Origin: Boseongicola sp. | GTDB taxonomy: Bacteria > Pseudomonadota > Alphaproteobacteria > Rhodobacterales > Rhodobacteraceae | Assembly (NCBI GenBank): GCA_028824715.1 | Contig: JAPPCV010000109.1 | Location: 22,411 to 86,410 of the forward strand | Length of the DNA: 64,000 nt | Direction of reading: 5' to 3' | Part shown: piece after piece, positions 52,710 through 64,000 of the stretch | Layout: each line of letters opens with the position of its first letter | Position numbering within the stretch: the first letter of the stretch is position 1 | The notes under the pieces: generated by a model | The model's database searches: none | The model's input: only the letters and a program-made list of their open reading frames with translations | What the model was told of the DNA's origin: nothing | Program-made: the position numbers and the translations under genes

Positions 52710-54638
52710 ATGAGCGACAGGCCGCAGACACCACTTCTGGACACCATTTCCCTGCCTTCTGACCTGAAGCGCCTTTCGGACGGCGAGCTCAGGATACTTG
52801 CGGACGAACTGCGTGCGGAGACGATCAGCGCGGTCAGCGAAACCGGCGGGCATCTCGGCGCGGGCCTGGGCGTTGTCGAACTGACTGTCGCGCTCCACGC
52901 GGTGTTCGACGCCCCGAAGGACAAGCTCATCTGGGACGTGTCGCACCAGTGCTACCCGCACAAGATCCTTACCGACCGGCGCGACCGGATCAGGACGCTC
53001 AGGCAGAAGGACGGATTGTCGGGATTCACCAAGCGGACCGAAAGCCCCTACGATCCGTTCGGCGCGGCGCACAGCTCGACCTCGATTTCAGCGGCCCTGG
53101 GATTCACGGTCGCCCGCGAACTGGGCGGGGCCTGCGAAAGCGGTCTCGGCGACGCCATTGCCGTCATCGGCGACGGGGCGATCAGCGCTGGCATGGCCTA
53201 TGAAGCGTTGAACAACGCCGGTGCCCTCAAGCGGCGCCTGATTGTCATCCTGAATGACAACGAGATGTCCATTGCACCGCCGGTCGGCGCAATGTCCGCA
53301 TACCTCACGAGACTCTATGCAGGCGTTCCGTTCCAGGAGCTGAAGTCTGCCGCCACGAGCGCCGTCAGCCTTTTGCCGCAGCCATTCCGCGAAGGCGCGA
53401 AACGGGCCAAGGACGTCCTCAAGCACAGCGTGGTGGGCGGAACCCTCTTCGAGGAACTCGGCTTCTCCTATGTCGGTCCGATTGACGGGCACGATCTCGA
53501 CCAGCTCCTCCCGATTCTGCGAACCGTCAAGATGCGTGCGACCGGCCCGATCCTGATCCACGCCCTCACGAAGAAGGGCAAGGGATACGCTCCTGCGGAA
53601 GATGCCCGCGACAAGGGCCACGGCGTCTCCAAGTTCGACGTGCAGACTGGCGAGCAAAGGAAGTCCAGGCCCAATGCGCCGTCCTACACGAGCGTCTTCG
53701 CCAAGGCGCTTACGGACGAGGCGACCCGCGATGACAGGATCGTCGCCGTCACGGCGGCAATGCCTGACGGAACCGGACTCAACCTGTTTGGCGATCGCTT
53801 TCCCAAGCGCTGCTTCGACGTTGGAATCGCCGAACAGCATGGTGTCACGTTTTCCGCTGGCATGGCGGCGGGCGGCCTGAAGCCTTTCTGCGCGATTTAC
53901 TCGACCTTTCTTCAGCGCGGATATGACCAGGTGGTGCATGACGTCGCGCTCCAGAACCTGCCCGTGCGGTTTGCCATCGATCGTGCTGGACTCGTGGGCG
54001 CCGACGGGGCGACGCATGCAGGCGCCTTTGATGTCGCCTATCTGTCCTGCCTTCCGAACATGACCGTGATGGCTGCCGCCGACGAAGCTGAACTCGTGCA
54101 CATGGTGGCAACAGCCGTGGCCCACGACACCGGGCCAATTGCCTTCCGTTATCCAAGGGGTGAGGGCACGGGCGTTGACATGCCGGAGCGTGGCGAGGTT
54201 CTCGAGATCGGAAAGGGCCGCATTGTCCGCGAGGGAAGCGGCGTTGCAATCCTTTCCTTTGGAGCCAGGCTCGCCGAGGCGGAAGGCGCGGCGGAGGTCC
54301 TGGCGGCCAACCGGGGCATCAGCCCAACGGTCGCCGATGCCCGTTTCGCCAAGCCGCTGGATCGTGAGCTGGTTCTTGACCTGGCCAAGGCCCACGAGGC
54401 GTTGTTGACGGTCGAGGAAGGTTCGGTCGGCGGGTTTGGCAGCCACGTCGCTCAGCTTCTTGCCGAGGAAGGCGTGTTCGATACAGGCTTGAAGTTCCGG
54501 TCCATGGTCCTGCCTGACGCCTTCATCGATCAGGCAGCGCCGCGTGAAATGTATGATGCGGCAGCGCTGAACGCTGGGCACATCGAGACGAAGGTGCTTG
54601 AAATGCTGGACGCCATCGCCTTCGAGAAGCCGGCCTGA
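52710..54638 (+). CDS. dxs: 1-deoxy-D-xylulose-5-phosphate synthase
   Basis: 642 residues. The TPP-binding stretch is [20 protein letters not shown], with the family-typical [45 protein letters not shown] and [20 protein letters not shown]. Catalyses pyruvate plus glyceraldehyde 3-phosphate to DXP, the entry to non-mevalonate isoprenoid synthesis. Full length. Confidence 0.97.
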   Translation: MSDRPQTPLLDTISLPSDLKRLSDGELRILADELRAETISAVSETGGHLGAGLGVVELTVALHAVFDAPKDKLIWDVSHQCYPHKILTDRRDRIRTLRQKDGLSGFTKRTESPYDPFGAAHSSTSISAALGFTVARELGGACESGLGDAIAVIGDGAISAGMAYEALNNAGALKRRLIVILNDNEMSIAPPVGAMSAYLTRLYAGVPFQELKSAATSAVSLLPQPFREGAKRAKDVLKHSVVGGTLFEELGFSYVGPIDGHDLDQLLPILRTVKMRATGPILIHALTKKGKGYAPAEDARDKGHGVSKFDVQTGEQRKSRPNAPSYTSVFAKALTDEATRDDRIVAVTAAMPDGTGLNLFGDRFPKRCFDVGIAEQHGVTFSAGMAAGGLKPFCAIYSTFLQRGYDQVVHDVALQNLPVRFAIDRAGLVGADGATHAGAFDVAYLSCLPNMTVMAAADEAELVHMVATAVAHDTGPIAFRYPRGEGTGVDMPERGEVLEIGKGRIVREGSGVAILSFGARLAEAEGAAEVLAANRGISPTVADARFAKPLDRELVLDLAKAHEALLTVEEGSVGGFGSHVAQLLAEEGVFDTGLKFRSMVLPDAFIDQAAPREMYDAAALNAGHIETKVLEMLDAIAFEKPA

Positions 54639-54935
54639 CGACATCTCCGGCACGCGAAACACCCGCACCAGGAAGCCGCGGGTCCTGTCTGCGCCCATTG
54701 CCTGGGCATGTCGGACCGGGGACCAGGGGACGGGCCTTCCGCCCATGGGGCATGATCGTCGTTGACCGGGACATGAACGGTGCGCGCGGCATCGTGCAGC
54801 GCGCGCATTTCGGCAACCTGGGCCGCATTCAGGCGAAAGACGGAGGCGGCGCGCGCGTTGCGGATCAAGTCAGGTGATGGCATTCTGGGCGGACTGCGAC
54901 CCGAGATGATTCCAGCCAACAAGGAGGAATGGCAC
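54639..54935. other. Gap before the ring-cleavage operon; a minus-strand ORF without support
   Basis: 297 bases that should contain the operon promoter. A minus-strand frame from 54883 reads MPSPDLIRNARAASVFRLNA and continues for about 95 residues but has no ribosome site and overlaps the dxs end, so I do not call it. No clear dyad was seen. Confidence 0.35.
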
Positions 54936-57150
<2,215 letters not shown>

Positions 57151-57338
57151 AGTCAGCCCATGAGGGATCGAAACGCGTTGATTGCCAGCGCGGCCCTCGT
57201 GTGACCCTTGGCCGGAGCGGTCGGCACCGCAGGCAGGCCCCGGGCCGTCCCCTCCGACGGGTCCACAGTGCATGCGCTGGCGCGCCGCCGCTGCCCGTCT
57301 TATGATCAGGTCATGACATGCCTTCCAGGGAGACGCGA

Positions 57339-58241
57339 ATGCGTTCGATCATGAAAGTCAACATCGCGCGGGCGATCACGCCGACGATCATAGGCCTGCT
57401 CGTGCTGTTTCTCTTGCTCGGATCGGTCTACACCGTCGAGGAAGGCCATGTCGGCATCGTGAAGCGATGGTCTAAGGCCGTCGACCAGGTCGGGCCCGGC
57501 CTGCACGTCAAGATCCCGATCGCCGACAGCATCGAGAGGATTGAGGTTCGCCAGCGCAAGAACGTCGAGGACCTCGCGGCGGCCACGAAGAACCAGCTTC
57601 CGACCACGGCAACCGTTTCCATAAACTGGACGGTGAACCGGAATTCGGCGATGGACCTGTTCATACACTACGGAGGGCTCGACCAGTTCGAAACCCGCAT
57701 CCTGGACCCGAAACTGCGCAGCGCGGCAAAGGCTGCGATCGCGCGGTTCCAGGCGGACGAGCTTATCCGGAACCGGCAGGCCGCGGTCGCCGCGATCATG
57801 GACGGCATGGCCCTGGAGCTCGAAGGGTTCCCGGTCACCGTGAACTCGCCGCAGATCGAGAACCTGTCGCTTCCGAACGCCTACCTTCAGGCGGTGGAGG
57901 AGAAGGAGAAGGCGAGGGAGGACGCCGAAAAGGAGAAGCACAAGCTCGACCAGCAACGGCTGATCGCGCAGCAGGCCGTCAATTCGGCCGAGGCGAACGC
58001 GGAGGCCAAGCGCCTGGAGGCCGACGCCGAGGCGTACCGCGTTCTCACGGAGGCGCAGGCGGAAGCCGACGCCATCCGGCTGATCAACGAGCAGCTGGGT
58101 CGCAGCCCGCTTTATGTCGACCTCGTGCGCGCAAAGAGGTGGGACGGGGTTCTGCCGCAGACCGTGCTCGGCGAAGGCGTCGGCGCCTTCCTGTCCTTGC
58201 CGCCTCCCCAAGGCACGACTTCGGCAGACGACACGAAGTGA
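57339..58241 (+). CDS. SPFH/prohibitin-domain membrane protein, HflC-like
   Basis: 300 residues. One N-terminal membrane helix (ITPTIIGLLVLFLLLGSVYT), then the SPFH domain (VEEGHVGIVKRWSKAVDQVG, PGLHVKIPIADSIERIEVR, LPTTATVSINWTV), then a long alanine/glutamate coiled coil (EEKEKAREDAEKEKHKLDQQ). Stomatin/prohibitin-type proteins form membrane rings; some guard FtsH protease. No HflK or FtsH partner is adjacent. The ATG at 57339 has AGGGAG six bases upstream. Confidence 0.85.
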   Translation: MRSIMKVNIARAITPTIIGLLVLFLLLGSVYTVEEGHVGIVKRWSKAVDQVGPGLHVKIPIADSIERIEVRQRKNVEDLAAATKNQLPTTATVSINWTVNRNSAMDLFIHYGGLDQFETRILDPKLRSAAKAAIARFQADELIRNRQAAVAAIMDGMALELEGFPVTVNSPQIENLSLPNAYLQAVEEKEKAREDAEKEKHKLDQQRLIAQQAVNSAEANAEAKRLEADAEAYRVLTEAQAEADAIRLINEQLGRSPLYVDLVRAKRWDGVLPQTVLGEGVGAFLSLPPPQGTTSADDTK

Positions 58242-58346
58242 TGGCCAGGCTGCATGTTCCGGCAAGATGCCAAGGTCCTTGCAACACGCAATTGAAAACG
58301 TCGAAACGGCGGGCAAGGCCATGAACCTTGCGTGAAAGTCATGGGG

Positions 58347-58499
58347 ATCGTTGACTGAAACTGCGGAACGTGCCGTGTTCGGGGCCATCCGGAAGGGCGG
58401 GTTTCCCGCCGATCTTCATCAGGATTTGGGCCAATGGCCCCGTGAAAGACCGCCGCGTGGGCGGAATGACATGACGAGGCGTCCGGGATTGGCGCATCT
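58347..58499 (-). repeat. 150-bp repeat, copy 2 (inverted relative to 47786-47936)
   Basis: The reverse complement matches copy 1 over its whole length at about 90 percent. Homology ends within about four bases of the group II intron 5' end at 58503, suggesting the intron inserted at the edge of this element. Together the two copies bracket a 10.4-kb block of core and catabolic genes in inverted orientation. Confidence 0.75.
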
Positions 58500-58502
58500 G
58501 GA

Positions 58503-58915
58503 GTGCCAGGCTAACTGGTGGAATGTCGCCGGGTGAAAGTCCCGGCAGGAAGAAAGGCCAACCAACCACTTTCTCCGCGAACCATGCGCCGGTCGTCGCG
58601 AGGCAGCAGGCGAAGAGTTGGCAAGCGGCAGGCGCGGGCCGGGCTATCGAGCCTCGAAACCCAACAAACGAAGTGCCGAGGCTGTCAGATGGGCCGAATG
58701 CAACACCCACCGAGCCGCTTTGGTGAGGCGAAGGGGGCTTCGCGGGGTCGGAGAACCAAGGCACGCATCGAAGCAGTCCACCGGGACCTGGGAGGTCTTC
58801 AGGTCGCCCCGCTGTCGTGCGGGGCCGCAACGCAAAGGAGGATTCCGTAAGCAGAGATGAACGATCTGAAGAAGTCAGATTCGGCCATAGTTCCCAAAGA
58901 ATGACGGCCAGAGGG
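58503..58915 (+). mobile_element. Truncated group II intron, 5' part
   Basis: It begins GTGCCAGGCTAACTGGTGGA and carries the CGCCGGGTGAAAGTCCCGGC hairpin typical of the 5' domain of bacterial group II introns. Further on comes the conserved ATCGAAGCAGTCCACCGGGA block, and a GCAACGCAAAGGAGG ribosome site for the intron protein. The intron protein begins at 58857 (MNDLKKSDSAIVPKE) and stops at 58902-58904; the reverse transcriptase, domains IV-VI and the 3' splice site are missing. It cannot splice or move. Confidence 0.65.
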
Positions 58916-58928
58916 ACGGTCTGGCCGT

Positions 58929-59135
58929 GTGCGAGAGGACATTGAACCGTGGAAGTTGAGGATTGACCACTCCAGCACCCGGCTTCAAGCAATTGGCATG
59001 TCCTGGGACTCGCTTGGGTGCCCGGACGGGCAGCACAGCGTTCGCGTCCGCGATCAATGGCGCATCCGCTTCGTCAGGCGCGACTCCAATGCCTGGGATG
59101 CCGATATCGTGGATCATCATCAGGAGACGAATTGA
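58929..59135 (+). pseudogene. HigB/RelE-type toxin, C-terminal fragment
   Basis: The frame reads WKLRIDHSSTRLQAIGMSWD, then GCPDGQHSVRVRDQWRIRFV and DADIVDHHQETN, matching the second half of HigB toxins (family: RLEAL-GDRAGQYSIRINDQWRICF, IVDYH). The N-terminal half is replaced by the intron fragment. The following sequence gives no clear HigA. Confidence 0.6.
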
Positions 59136-59325
59136 ACATGACCATTGCCAGAGCGGAACCGGACCGACCGGGCGTTGACTTCCCGGACGTCGCTTCGGAA
59201 CGTCGGTTGTTGCCCATGCTGTCGCTGGAAGTCCGAAGGATGCCGCGCCCGGACTGACGGGCGATGGGCATGCACGGCATGTGACTGCCCAAGCGGGACG
59301 GTGCGGACATCGGGGTTGCTGATCG
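59136..59325. other. No gene recognised
   Basis: 190 bases of decayed sequence downstream of the HigB fragment, where the antitoxin gene would be expected. No HTH_XRE motif was found. Confidence 0.35.
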
Positions 59326-60405
59326 TCAGCCAGGGTGGACGGGCGGCAAGACATGCCTCGGGAGCCAGGCGGGCAAGATCCCGACCAGCCGGCACCTAGC
59401 CTGCGTCCAGAATGATCCCAGCGCCAGCAGGACGACGCCCAGGCCCAGGATCGCGGCCCACGCCCCCTCGCCTTCGGTCACGGCATTCGCCAGAGCGACG
59501 ACGTGAAGGCAGGAGGCCAGCAGGAACGACCTGCGGTCGATGATCACCGCAAAGGCGGCAAAGAGTGCCAGGACCGGGAACAGCGCGGCGGGATGGCCGG
59601 CATCGAGCAGGGAAAGGGCGACGGTGTTGACGATCGCGGGGGCGGCAACGATGTGCAGCCAGAACCCATGCGCGGCTCGACGCGTCACCCTGTGCGGGTC
59701 GCTGACATCGAATGCGAGCGCAACCGCCAGCGCACCCAGTCCGGCCGCCAGCGTGATCCAGGCGAACGGGCCCGTGGCGGAGAACAGGAAGATGTCCCGG
59801 AAGCCCGTCGGCGTCTCGGCCCTGTCGGCCGCGAACACCAGTGCTGCCGTGACGATCGCCAAGGCGATCGGCGCCATGGCGAAGGGGACCCGGTAGCGCA
59901 GCCACCAGAGGCACAGGGCGCCGCCGGCAAGGAGCAACGTCGCCGGCAGGTTTTCGTAGCTCCCGAAGATCGAGGGTGCGTCGCCTTCCACGAGGGGCCA
60001 GATGCCGATCAGGGCGTTGATGGCGAAGAGCAGTGCCAGCGCGATTGCCGGACCGACCATGCGGCGGCGTCGGATGAAGTACTCCGACAGAAACAGCAGG
60101 GGCAGGAGCGCGGCGGTGCAGGCCCAGGGGATCACCTCTTCATCCTGGAAACCTGAACCGGTTGCCAGGGCGCTGACGCCAACCGTCCATCCGAAGGACA
60201 GGATCATCAGCCCGGCGATGATGAAGATCTCGTTCATGCCCCGGAAGACGGTGAAGGGCTCGTCACCCGCCGCAGCGTTCCGGTCGGCGACGAGGGCAAG
60301 GAACCGCGATGCCTGGACCTCGGTCAGGATGCCGGCGCTCAATGCCGCCTCGACGTCCTTGCGAACGGCGTGGTCAGCGCCTGACTCGTCAAATGTCTTG
60401 CTCAT
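59326..60405 (-). CDS. Polytopic membrane protein, DUF2157-like
   Basis: 359 residues from the ATG at 60405. A soluble N-terminal helix region (AVRKDVEAALSAGILTEVQA, SRFLALVADRNA) is followed by about ten membrane segments (IFIIAGLMILSFGWTVGVSA, AIALALLFAINALIGIWPLV, ATLLLAGGALCLWWLRYRV and others). The layout resembles DUF2157 proteins of unknown function. The frame extends upstream to 61161 but that part is non-coding in character. Confidence 0.65.
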   Translation of the reverse strand: MSKTFDESGADHAVRKDVEAALSAGILTEVQASRFLALVADRNAAAGDEPFTVFRGMNEIFIIAGLMILSFGWTVGVSALATGSGFQDEEVIPWACTAALLPLLFLSEYFIRRRRMVGPAIALALLFAINALIGIWPLVEGDAPSIFGSYENLPATLLLAGGALCLWWLRYRVPFAMAPIALAIVTAALVFAADRAETPTGFRDIFLFSATGPFAWITLAAGLGALAVALAFDVSDPHRVTRRAAHGFWLHIVAAPAIVNTVALSLLDAGHPAALFPVLALFAAFAVIIDRRSFLLASCLHVVALANAVTEGEGAWAAILGLGVVLLALGSFWTQARCRLVGILPAWLPRHVLPPVHPG

Positions 60406-60505
60406 GGCTCCCGATCGATCGTGCGATAGCTGCCCAGGACGGCTGCCATGTGCCGGGTTCCGCGGCCCGGTGTCAAGGGACGGCGCCGGAAGGAGTGGCC
60501 AGCCG

Positions 60506-60715
60506 TCACGCTTGCACGATGACCAGTGGCTCCTCGCTCCTCCAGCCGGCGTCCATGCCGAAATGGCTCCAGAAGTCCATATCAAGGCCGGAAACGGTCT
60601 CTTCGACATCGCCGGAGGCCGCCAGGAGGCGGAGGGAAAGGTCGGTGTCGTGCCGCCAGATCGACCCGACATGGATCCGTTCGTCGTCGCCTTCGACGGG
60701 GACGACGTCCGCCAT
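60506..60715 (-). CDS. Small protein or gene fragment, unassigned
   Basis: 69 residues from the ATG at 60715: MADVVPVEGDDERIHVGSIW, RHDTDLSLRLLAASGDVEET, then VSGLDMDFWSHFGMD. The composition is protein-like and unlike its shadow frames. Two other frames just upstream also have protein-like runs (LLSSRALVPESTLEAGRAAL), so a longer gene may have been frameshifted. Family unknown. Confidence 0.35.
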   Translation of the reverse strand: MADVVPVEGDDERIHVGSIWRHDTDLSLRLLAASGDVEETVSGLDMDFWSHFGMDAGWRSEEPLVIVQA

Positions 60716-61013
60716 GACACCGAACCGCGGTTGAACGGCGCACGCCGCTCCCGGAGTCGATGCCCGTAGCCGCGCGCGGTCCGCCCGAACGAGAAGCAGA
60801 GCCAATGCGAAGACCCATGCACGAGCGGCTGCAGCCGGAACGCGCTGCCGTGACCTGGTTCCGCGGCAAGCACGGCAGTCCCTGCCGTCTCCGCGTTCCT
60901 CGGCAACGCCGCACGTCCTGCTTCCAGGGTCGATTCAGGTACCAGGGCCCGACTGCTGAGGAGCCCAACGCGACATTCCTCCGGGTTGTTCCCTCGTCCC
61001 GCGCATGCGTGGA
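60716..61013. other. Probable decayed 5' part of the unassigned gene
   Basis: Just under 300 bases with protein-like stretches broken between frames on the minus strand. Nothing identifiable. Confidence 0.3.
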
Positions 61014-63377
61014 CTATGCGCCGTGCTCGGCACCCGTGTGTCGGTTTCTGGCGAAATGCAGGGCCAGCCATGCAGCAGCCACCACGACCGCCGCGCCGTA
61101 GACAACCGGATCCTTTGTCAGGACGAGGAAGGCCAGAACCAGCCGGATGGCGACATCCCAAATTGGAAGCGATGCACGATCAAAGCGCGCCAGGGCGCTC
61201 GCCAGCAGGAAAAGGGCGAGCAACAAGCGCAGCAGCAACCAGCCCAGCGGGCCCCACTGCACCTCGCCGGTGTATCCGGGCAAGTACCTCAATTCGCTGC
61301 CAACGCTTGTGCCCGGATCGATCACTGCTGCCTCGATCAGCAGGATTTCCGGATAGAGTGCGAAAACGAACGGGATCACGAACATCACGATCCCGACACG
61401 GACGGCGGCAAAGCCGGTCGACATCGGCTCGGCCTTCGTGATTGTCGCCGCCGCGAAGGCTGCGAGTGCCACCGGCGGCGTGATCGCCGAGGCAACCGCG
61501 AAATAGAAGATGAACATGTGTGCCGAGAAGACAGAGATTCCCAGGCCCGCAAGCATGGGCCCCATCAACAGGGCGACATTGATGTAGGCCGGAACCGCCG
61601 GCATTCCCATGCCGAGAAGTACCGCGAGCAACATGGTCGCGACAAGTGCCGCGAACTGGAACAGGACCGAGCCGTCAGCGCCGAGGTCCAGGCTTTGGAG
61701 CCATTGCAGCACGTCGAGCGAGATGAAGAACGGCATGCCGGTGAACTTCAGGCAGAAGTCAATGATCGAGACGGCAAGGAACATCAGGTAGAGGGTTGCG
61801 ATCAAGGTCCCCGCCTCGGCAAAGGAGTGCAGCAGCCTTGCCGGCTTGGCGCGCATCTCCGGATCCAGGAACAGGGCAAAGCACAGCACGAATACGGCCC
61901 ACCAGCCGGCACTGCCCGCGTCGCCGGCGGCGTTCTGAACGAGCTTGAGAAACCAGGACAGGCTTTCAACGCGGCACCCGCCGCCTTCGATGAAGACGCG
62001 TTCGGCGCCCAGGAGACCGCCGAGGATGCCACAACCGACGCTTTCCTTGCTGGTCAGCAAGAGCACCAGAATGATGAGGATCGGCAGGAATATCATCACC
62101 AGGTTCAGGACATCCTGGCGGTCCATGTGCATGTCGTCGGTCAGTTTGCCGATCGGCTTGATTTTCTGCTTGCGTGCCTGGAACACGACCGAAAGGAACA
62201 GGCACAGGAAATAGGCAACCGCAGGCAGCGCCGCGGCAATGATCACCTCGCTGTAGGGAACGCCCGTAAGGGCCGCCAAAATGAATGCGGCAACGCCCAT
62301 GACCGGCGGCATGATCGACCCGCCCGAGGAGGCGGCCGCCTCCATCCCGCCGGCGAAGACTCGCGAAAAGCCTCTCTTGATCATCATCGGGATCGTGAGC
62401 ACGCCGGTCGACAGGACATTCACGATCGGCCCGCCCGAGATCGTTCCGAACATGGCCGATGAAACGATGGCCGCGTGCGCCGGCCCGCCGCTGAGATTCC
62501 TTGTCCAGCGGAACGCAACCTTGATCAGCGACTTTCCGCCCGCCGACGCGCCGAACAGGGATCCCAGGATCAGGTAGGGGAAGATCTCGTTCAGGATGAT
62601 GTCCATGAAGCGGCCCAGCAGTCCGGAGGCATTGTTGACCAGGATGTCATGGACGCGGGGCCGTCCGTCCGACAGCAATCGCGGCTCGCCGCCGATCTTG
62701 GTCACCAGGTACTTGTTGATGTCTTCCACGCCGAAAAAGTACCAGACCAGTACCGTTCCGATCGTGTAGGCGGCCACGAGAATGGCGACGAGAACCAACG
62801 GAAGGCCCCAGACCTTGACGTTGTAGGCCAGGAAGACGACGACCGCCAAGCCGATGATGAGCACAAGCCATGGGCCCGTGGTGTTCAGGCACTGCGGGTC
62901 GTCGACCGTCGTTGGCTCCGGCAAGCCAAACAATGCGGCGTTGTCCTTCTCGATCTGCAGGCTTTCCGCGATCAGTCGGGCGCGGTCGCCCGTGAACTGG
63001 TCGATGATGCATACGGACTCGATTTCGGCCAGGTAGGTGACGGAAATGGTCAATGCCATGGTCACCAATGCGACATCCATCGCCAGGCCAAGCCCGCGGC
63101 GGACAGCACCCTTGTCCTTCCAGGCCCGCCAGATCGAGTGGTGAAGCGCGACGATCAGCATCATCACTGCAAAGGCAAACGGGTAGTAGTATTCGAACGG
63201 GAATTTTCGGATGATGAATTCCGGGTTGCCGGAAATCTCGACCGCCAGCTGATCAAGCCCCGGGATGCCCGGCATGGCGTTGATCATGCCAAGAACCACG
63301 AAGAACACCGAGAGCCAGAAGACCAGCCGGCCGGCGATGCTCATTGACTCTCTGGTTGCGGTTTCAGCTTCCGGCAT
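61014..63377 (-). CDS. TRAP transporter fused permease (DctQ-DctM), TAXI type
   Basis: 787 residues from the ATG at 63377, with about 18 membrane segments. The DctM part contains GASAGGKSLIKVAFRWTRNL, SSAMFGTISGGPIVNVLSTG, EAAASSGGSIMPPVMGVAAF, and LGMGMPAVPAYINVALLMGP. Fused 4-TM/12-TM permeases of this size pair with TAXI-family binding proteins, as here. Imports an organic acid with sodium or proton symport; substrate unknown. Confidence 0.92.
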   Translation of the reverse strand: MPEAETATRESMSIAGRLVFWLSVFFVVLGMINAMPGIPGLDQLAVEISGNPEFIIRKFPFEYYYPFAFAVMMLIVALHHSIWRAWKDKGAVRRGLGLAMDVALVTMALTISVTYLAEIESVCIIDQFTGDRARLIAESLQIEKDNAALFGLPEPTTVDDPQCLNTTGPWLVLIIGLAVVVFLAYNVKVWGLPLVLVAILVAAYTIGTVLVWYFFGVEDINKYLVTKIGGEPRLLSDGRPRVHDILVNNASGLLGRFMDIILNEIFPYLILGSLFGASAGGKSLIKVAFRWTRNLSGGPAHAAIVSSAMFGTISGGPIVNVLSTGVLTIPMMIKRGFSRVFAGGMEAAASSGGSIMPPVMGVAAFILAALTGVPYSEVIIAAALPAVAYFLCLFLSVVFQARKQKIKPIGKLTDDMHMDRQDVLNLVMIFLPILIILVLLLTSKESVGCGILGGLLGAERVFIEGGGCRVESLSWFLKLVQNAAGDAGSAGWWAVFVLCFALFLDPEMRAKPARLLHSFAEAGTLIATLYLMFLAVSIIDFCLKFTGMPFFISLDVLQWLQSLDLGADGSVLFQFAALVATMLLAVLLGMGMPAVPAYINVALLMGPMLAGLGISVFSAHMFIFYFAVASAITPPVALAAFAAATITKAEPMSTGFAAVRVGIVMFVIPFVFALYPEILLIEAAVIDPGTSVGSELRYLPGYTGEVQWGPLGWLLLRLLLALFLLASALARFDRASLPIWDVAIRLVLAFLVLTKDPVVYGAAVVVAAAWLALHFARNRHTGAEHGA

Positions 63378-63404
63378 CCTGGCTCGCCCGCCTTCAACCT
63401 TGCC

Positions 63405-63429
63405 GGGGCCGCGACGCTGCCGCGGCCCC
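63405..63429. terminator. Perfect 9-bp intercistronic hairpin between TAXI binding protein and permease
   Basis: GGGGCCGCG at 63405-63413 pairs with CGCGGCCCC at 63421-63429 with a 7-base loop. It sits in the 77-base gap after the binding-protein stop. No T-run, so message protection or partial attenuation is more likely than full termination. Confidence 0.6.
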
Positions 63430-63454
63430 ACCTGGAACTTGCGTCCTCGGATCC

Positions 63455-64000
63455 TTAGGACTCAGGCCTTGCACAGTCTGGCACCACAAGGCCAGCCTCT
63501 TCATATGCAGCCACGGCTCCCGGGTGGTACTTGAGCGGTACGGCGCCGCAAAGCCCGAAGCCGACGGTGCCCATGTTTGTCGTCGCCATGAAGGGCGCCT
63601 TGGTCAGGAACGTGTCAACATTCGCGAGCATGGCTGCCGTCAGCGCCTTGGCCGTGTCATCGTCCATGCCCTTGTGCACGACTTCCGCGCCCACGGTCGT
63701 CGGGCTGCGCCAGATTCCGTCTTCGCTGACGATCGTGAGGCCCTTTTGCGGCGCGATGCTCTTGAGATCAAACACGATGCCGGCGGTCCCGGGGCTCTTG
63801 ATGTACTTCTGCATCGCCTCACCTTCCCAGATCTCCTTCGGGATGGACCAAAGCGTCATGTCGCCGGCTGCCAGGGACCGGGTGATGCGGGTGTCCGGGA
63901 ACGTGACCGGAAGCATCATCGCGTCCGCAGACCCGTCGGTGATTGTCTTGGCCATCTGGCCCCAGTTCACCTGGAGGCCCTTGTAGTCCTTGCCGTCTTC
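63455..64000 (-). CDS. TAXI-family TRAP solute-binding protein, N-terminal part outside window
   Basis: The visible C-terminal 181 residues include EDGKDYKGLQVNWGQMAKTI, ADAMMLPVTFPDTRI, LKSIAPQKGLTIVSEDGIWR and TTVGAEVVHKGMDDDTAKAL, then the typical end LKYHPGAVAAYEEAGLV. First gene of the TRAP operon; reads off the right edge of the window. Confidence 0.85.
   Translation of the reverse strand, partial: EDGKDYKGLQVNWGQMAKTITDGSADAMMLPVTFPDTRITRSLAAGDMTLWSIPKEIWEGEAMQKYIKSPGTAGIVFDLKSIAPQKGLTIVSEDGIWRSPTTVGAEVVHKGMDDDTAKALTAAMLANVDTFLTKAPFMATTNMGTVGFGLCGAVPLKYHPGAVAAYEEAGLVVPDCARPES

Noticed and set aside
53088..54746. A 552-residue minus-strand frame opposite dxs
   Set aside because: Entirely antisense to a full-length dxs; no ribosome site or domain.
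60406..61161. An N-terminal extension of the DUF2157-like frame
   Set aside because: Low-complexity arginine/serine-rich reading across the unassigned gene and the permease end; the ATG at 60405 starts the protein-like sequence.

Overview
The window is high-GC DNA from an alphaproteobacterium, most likely Rhodobacterales-like. I infer this from characteristic neighbourhoods: a histone-deacetylase-family gene, xseB, ispA and dxs in that order; a PetP/PetR-like regulator pair beside a branched-chain aminotransferase; a glutathione transferase directly before queG; and the abundance of ABC, TRAP-TAXI and TctABC importers. I saw no rRNA, tRNA, CRISPR array or complete prophage.

Layout. 1-5.5 kb: the end of a TIM-barrel/AAA/Fis-type regulator, then a minus-strand operon in which a Tm-1-like protein, a TIM-barrel PEP-hydrolase-family protein and a ketosteroid-dehydrogenase-like flavoprotein are joined by ATGA overlaps, then a truncated third TIM-barrel ORF. 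5.6-14.3 kb: a decay zone with a frameshifted IS1-like transposase, an intact AbiEi-like/Fic fusion protein, a Uma2-type nuclease gene, and broken toxin-antitoxin, AbiEii, TnpB, IS4 and HEAT-repeat genes. 14.3-32.9 kb: a sensing and uptake region with a response regulator/kinase/periplasmic-protein operon; a dipeptide-type ABC importer with its own GntR-headed regulator; and a sugar-type ABC importer whose operon contains an argininosuccinate-lyase-like enzyme, divergent from a large PIG-L deacetylase. 33-37.5 kb: a second graveyard (serine recombinase, methylase, DUF4209, IS1634 and IS4 pieces) around a nucleotidyltransferase-like toxin candidate. 37.5-40.6 kb: tctCBA. 40.6-48 kb: a TnpB remnant, a MORN-like secreted protein, GST and queG, a broken lipoprotein gene, a DUF4143 ATPase and an IS110 remnant. 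48-58.2 kb: housekeeping and catabolic genes (ilvE, petP/petR-like, HDAC family, xseB, ispA, dxs, ligA-ligB-ligC-like, an SPFH protein). This block is bracketed by inverted copies of a 150-bp repeat. 58.3-64 kb: a 5' group II intron fragment abutting a HigB toxin fragment, a polytopic membrane protein, and a TAXI-type TRAP transporter that runs off the window.

How the genes may work together. Intact parts are mostly uptake of organic acids, peptides or conjugated sugars plus pieces of their catabolism: protocatechuate 4,5-cleavage, a C-N lyase and an N-deacetylase. The most interesting candidates for an undescribed system are (i) the TIM-barrel sensor on a catalytically degenerate AAA/Fis regulator beside its paralogous enzyme and a split Tm-1 module, and (ii) the two-importer, lyase, PIG-L deacetylase cluster with its dedicated sensors. 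A recurring pattern is a stable hairpin directly after the solute-binding-protein gene in three independent transporter operons. Several broken genes differ from an open frame by one base, including a TGA exactly at the lipobox cysteine of a lipoprotein and C7/G7 runs that break two transposases. All assignments were made by eye; no database search was run.
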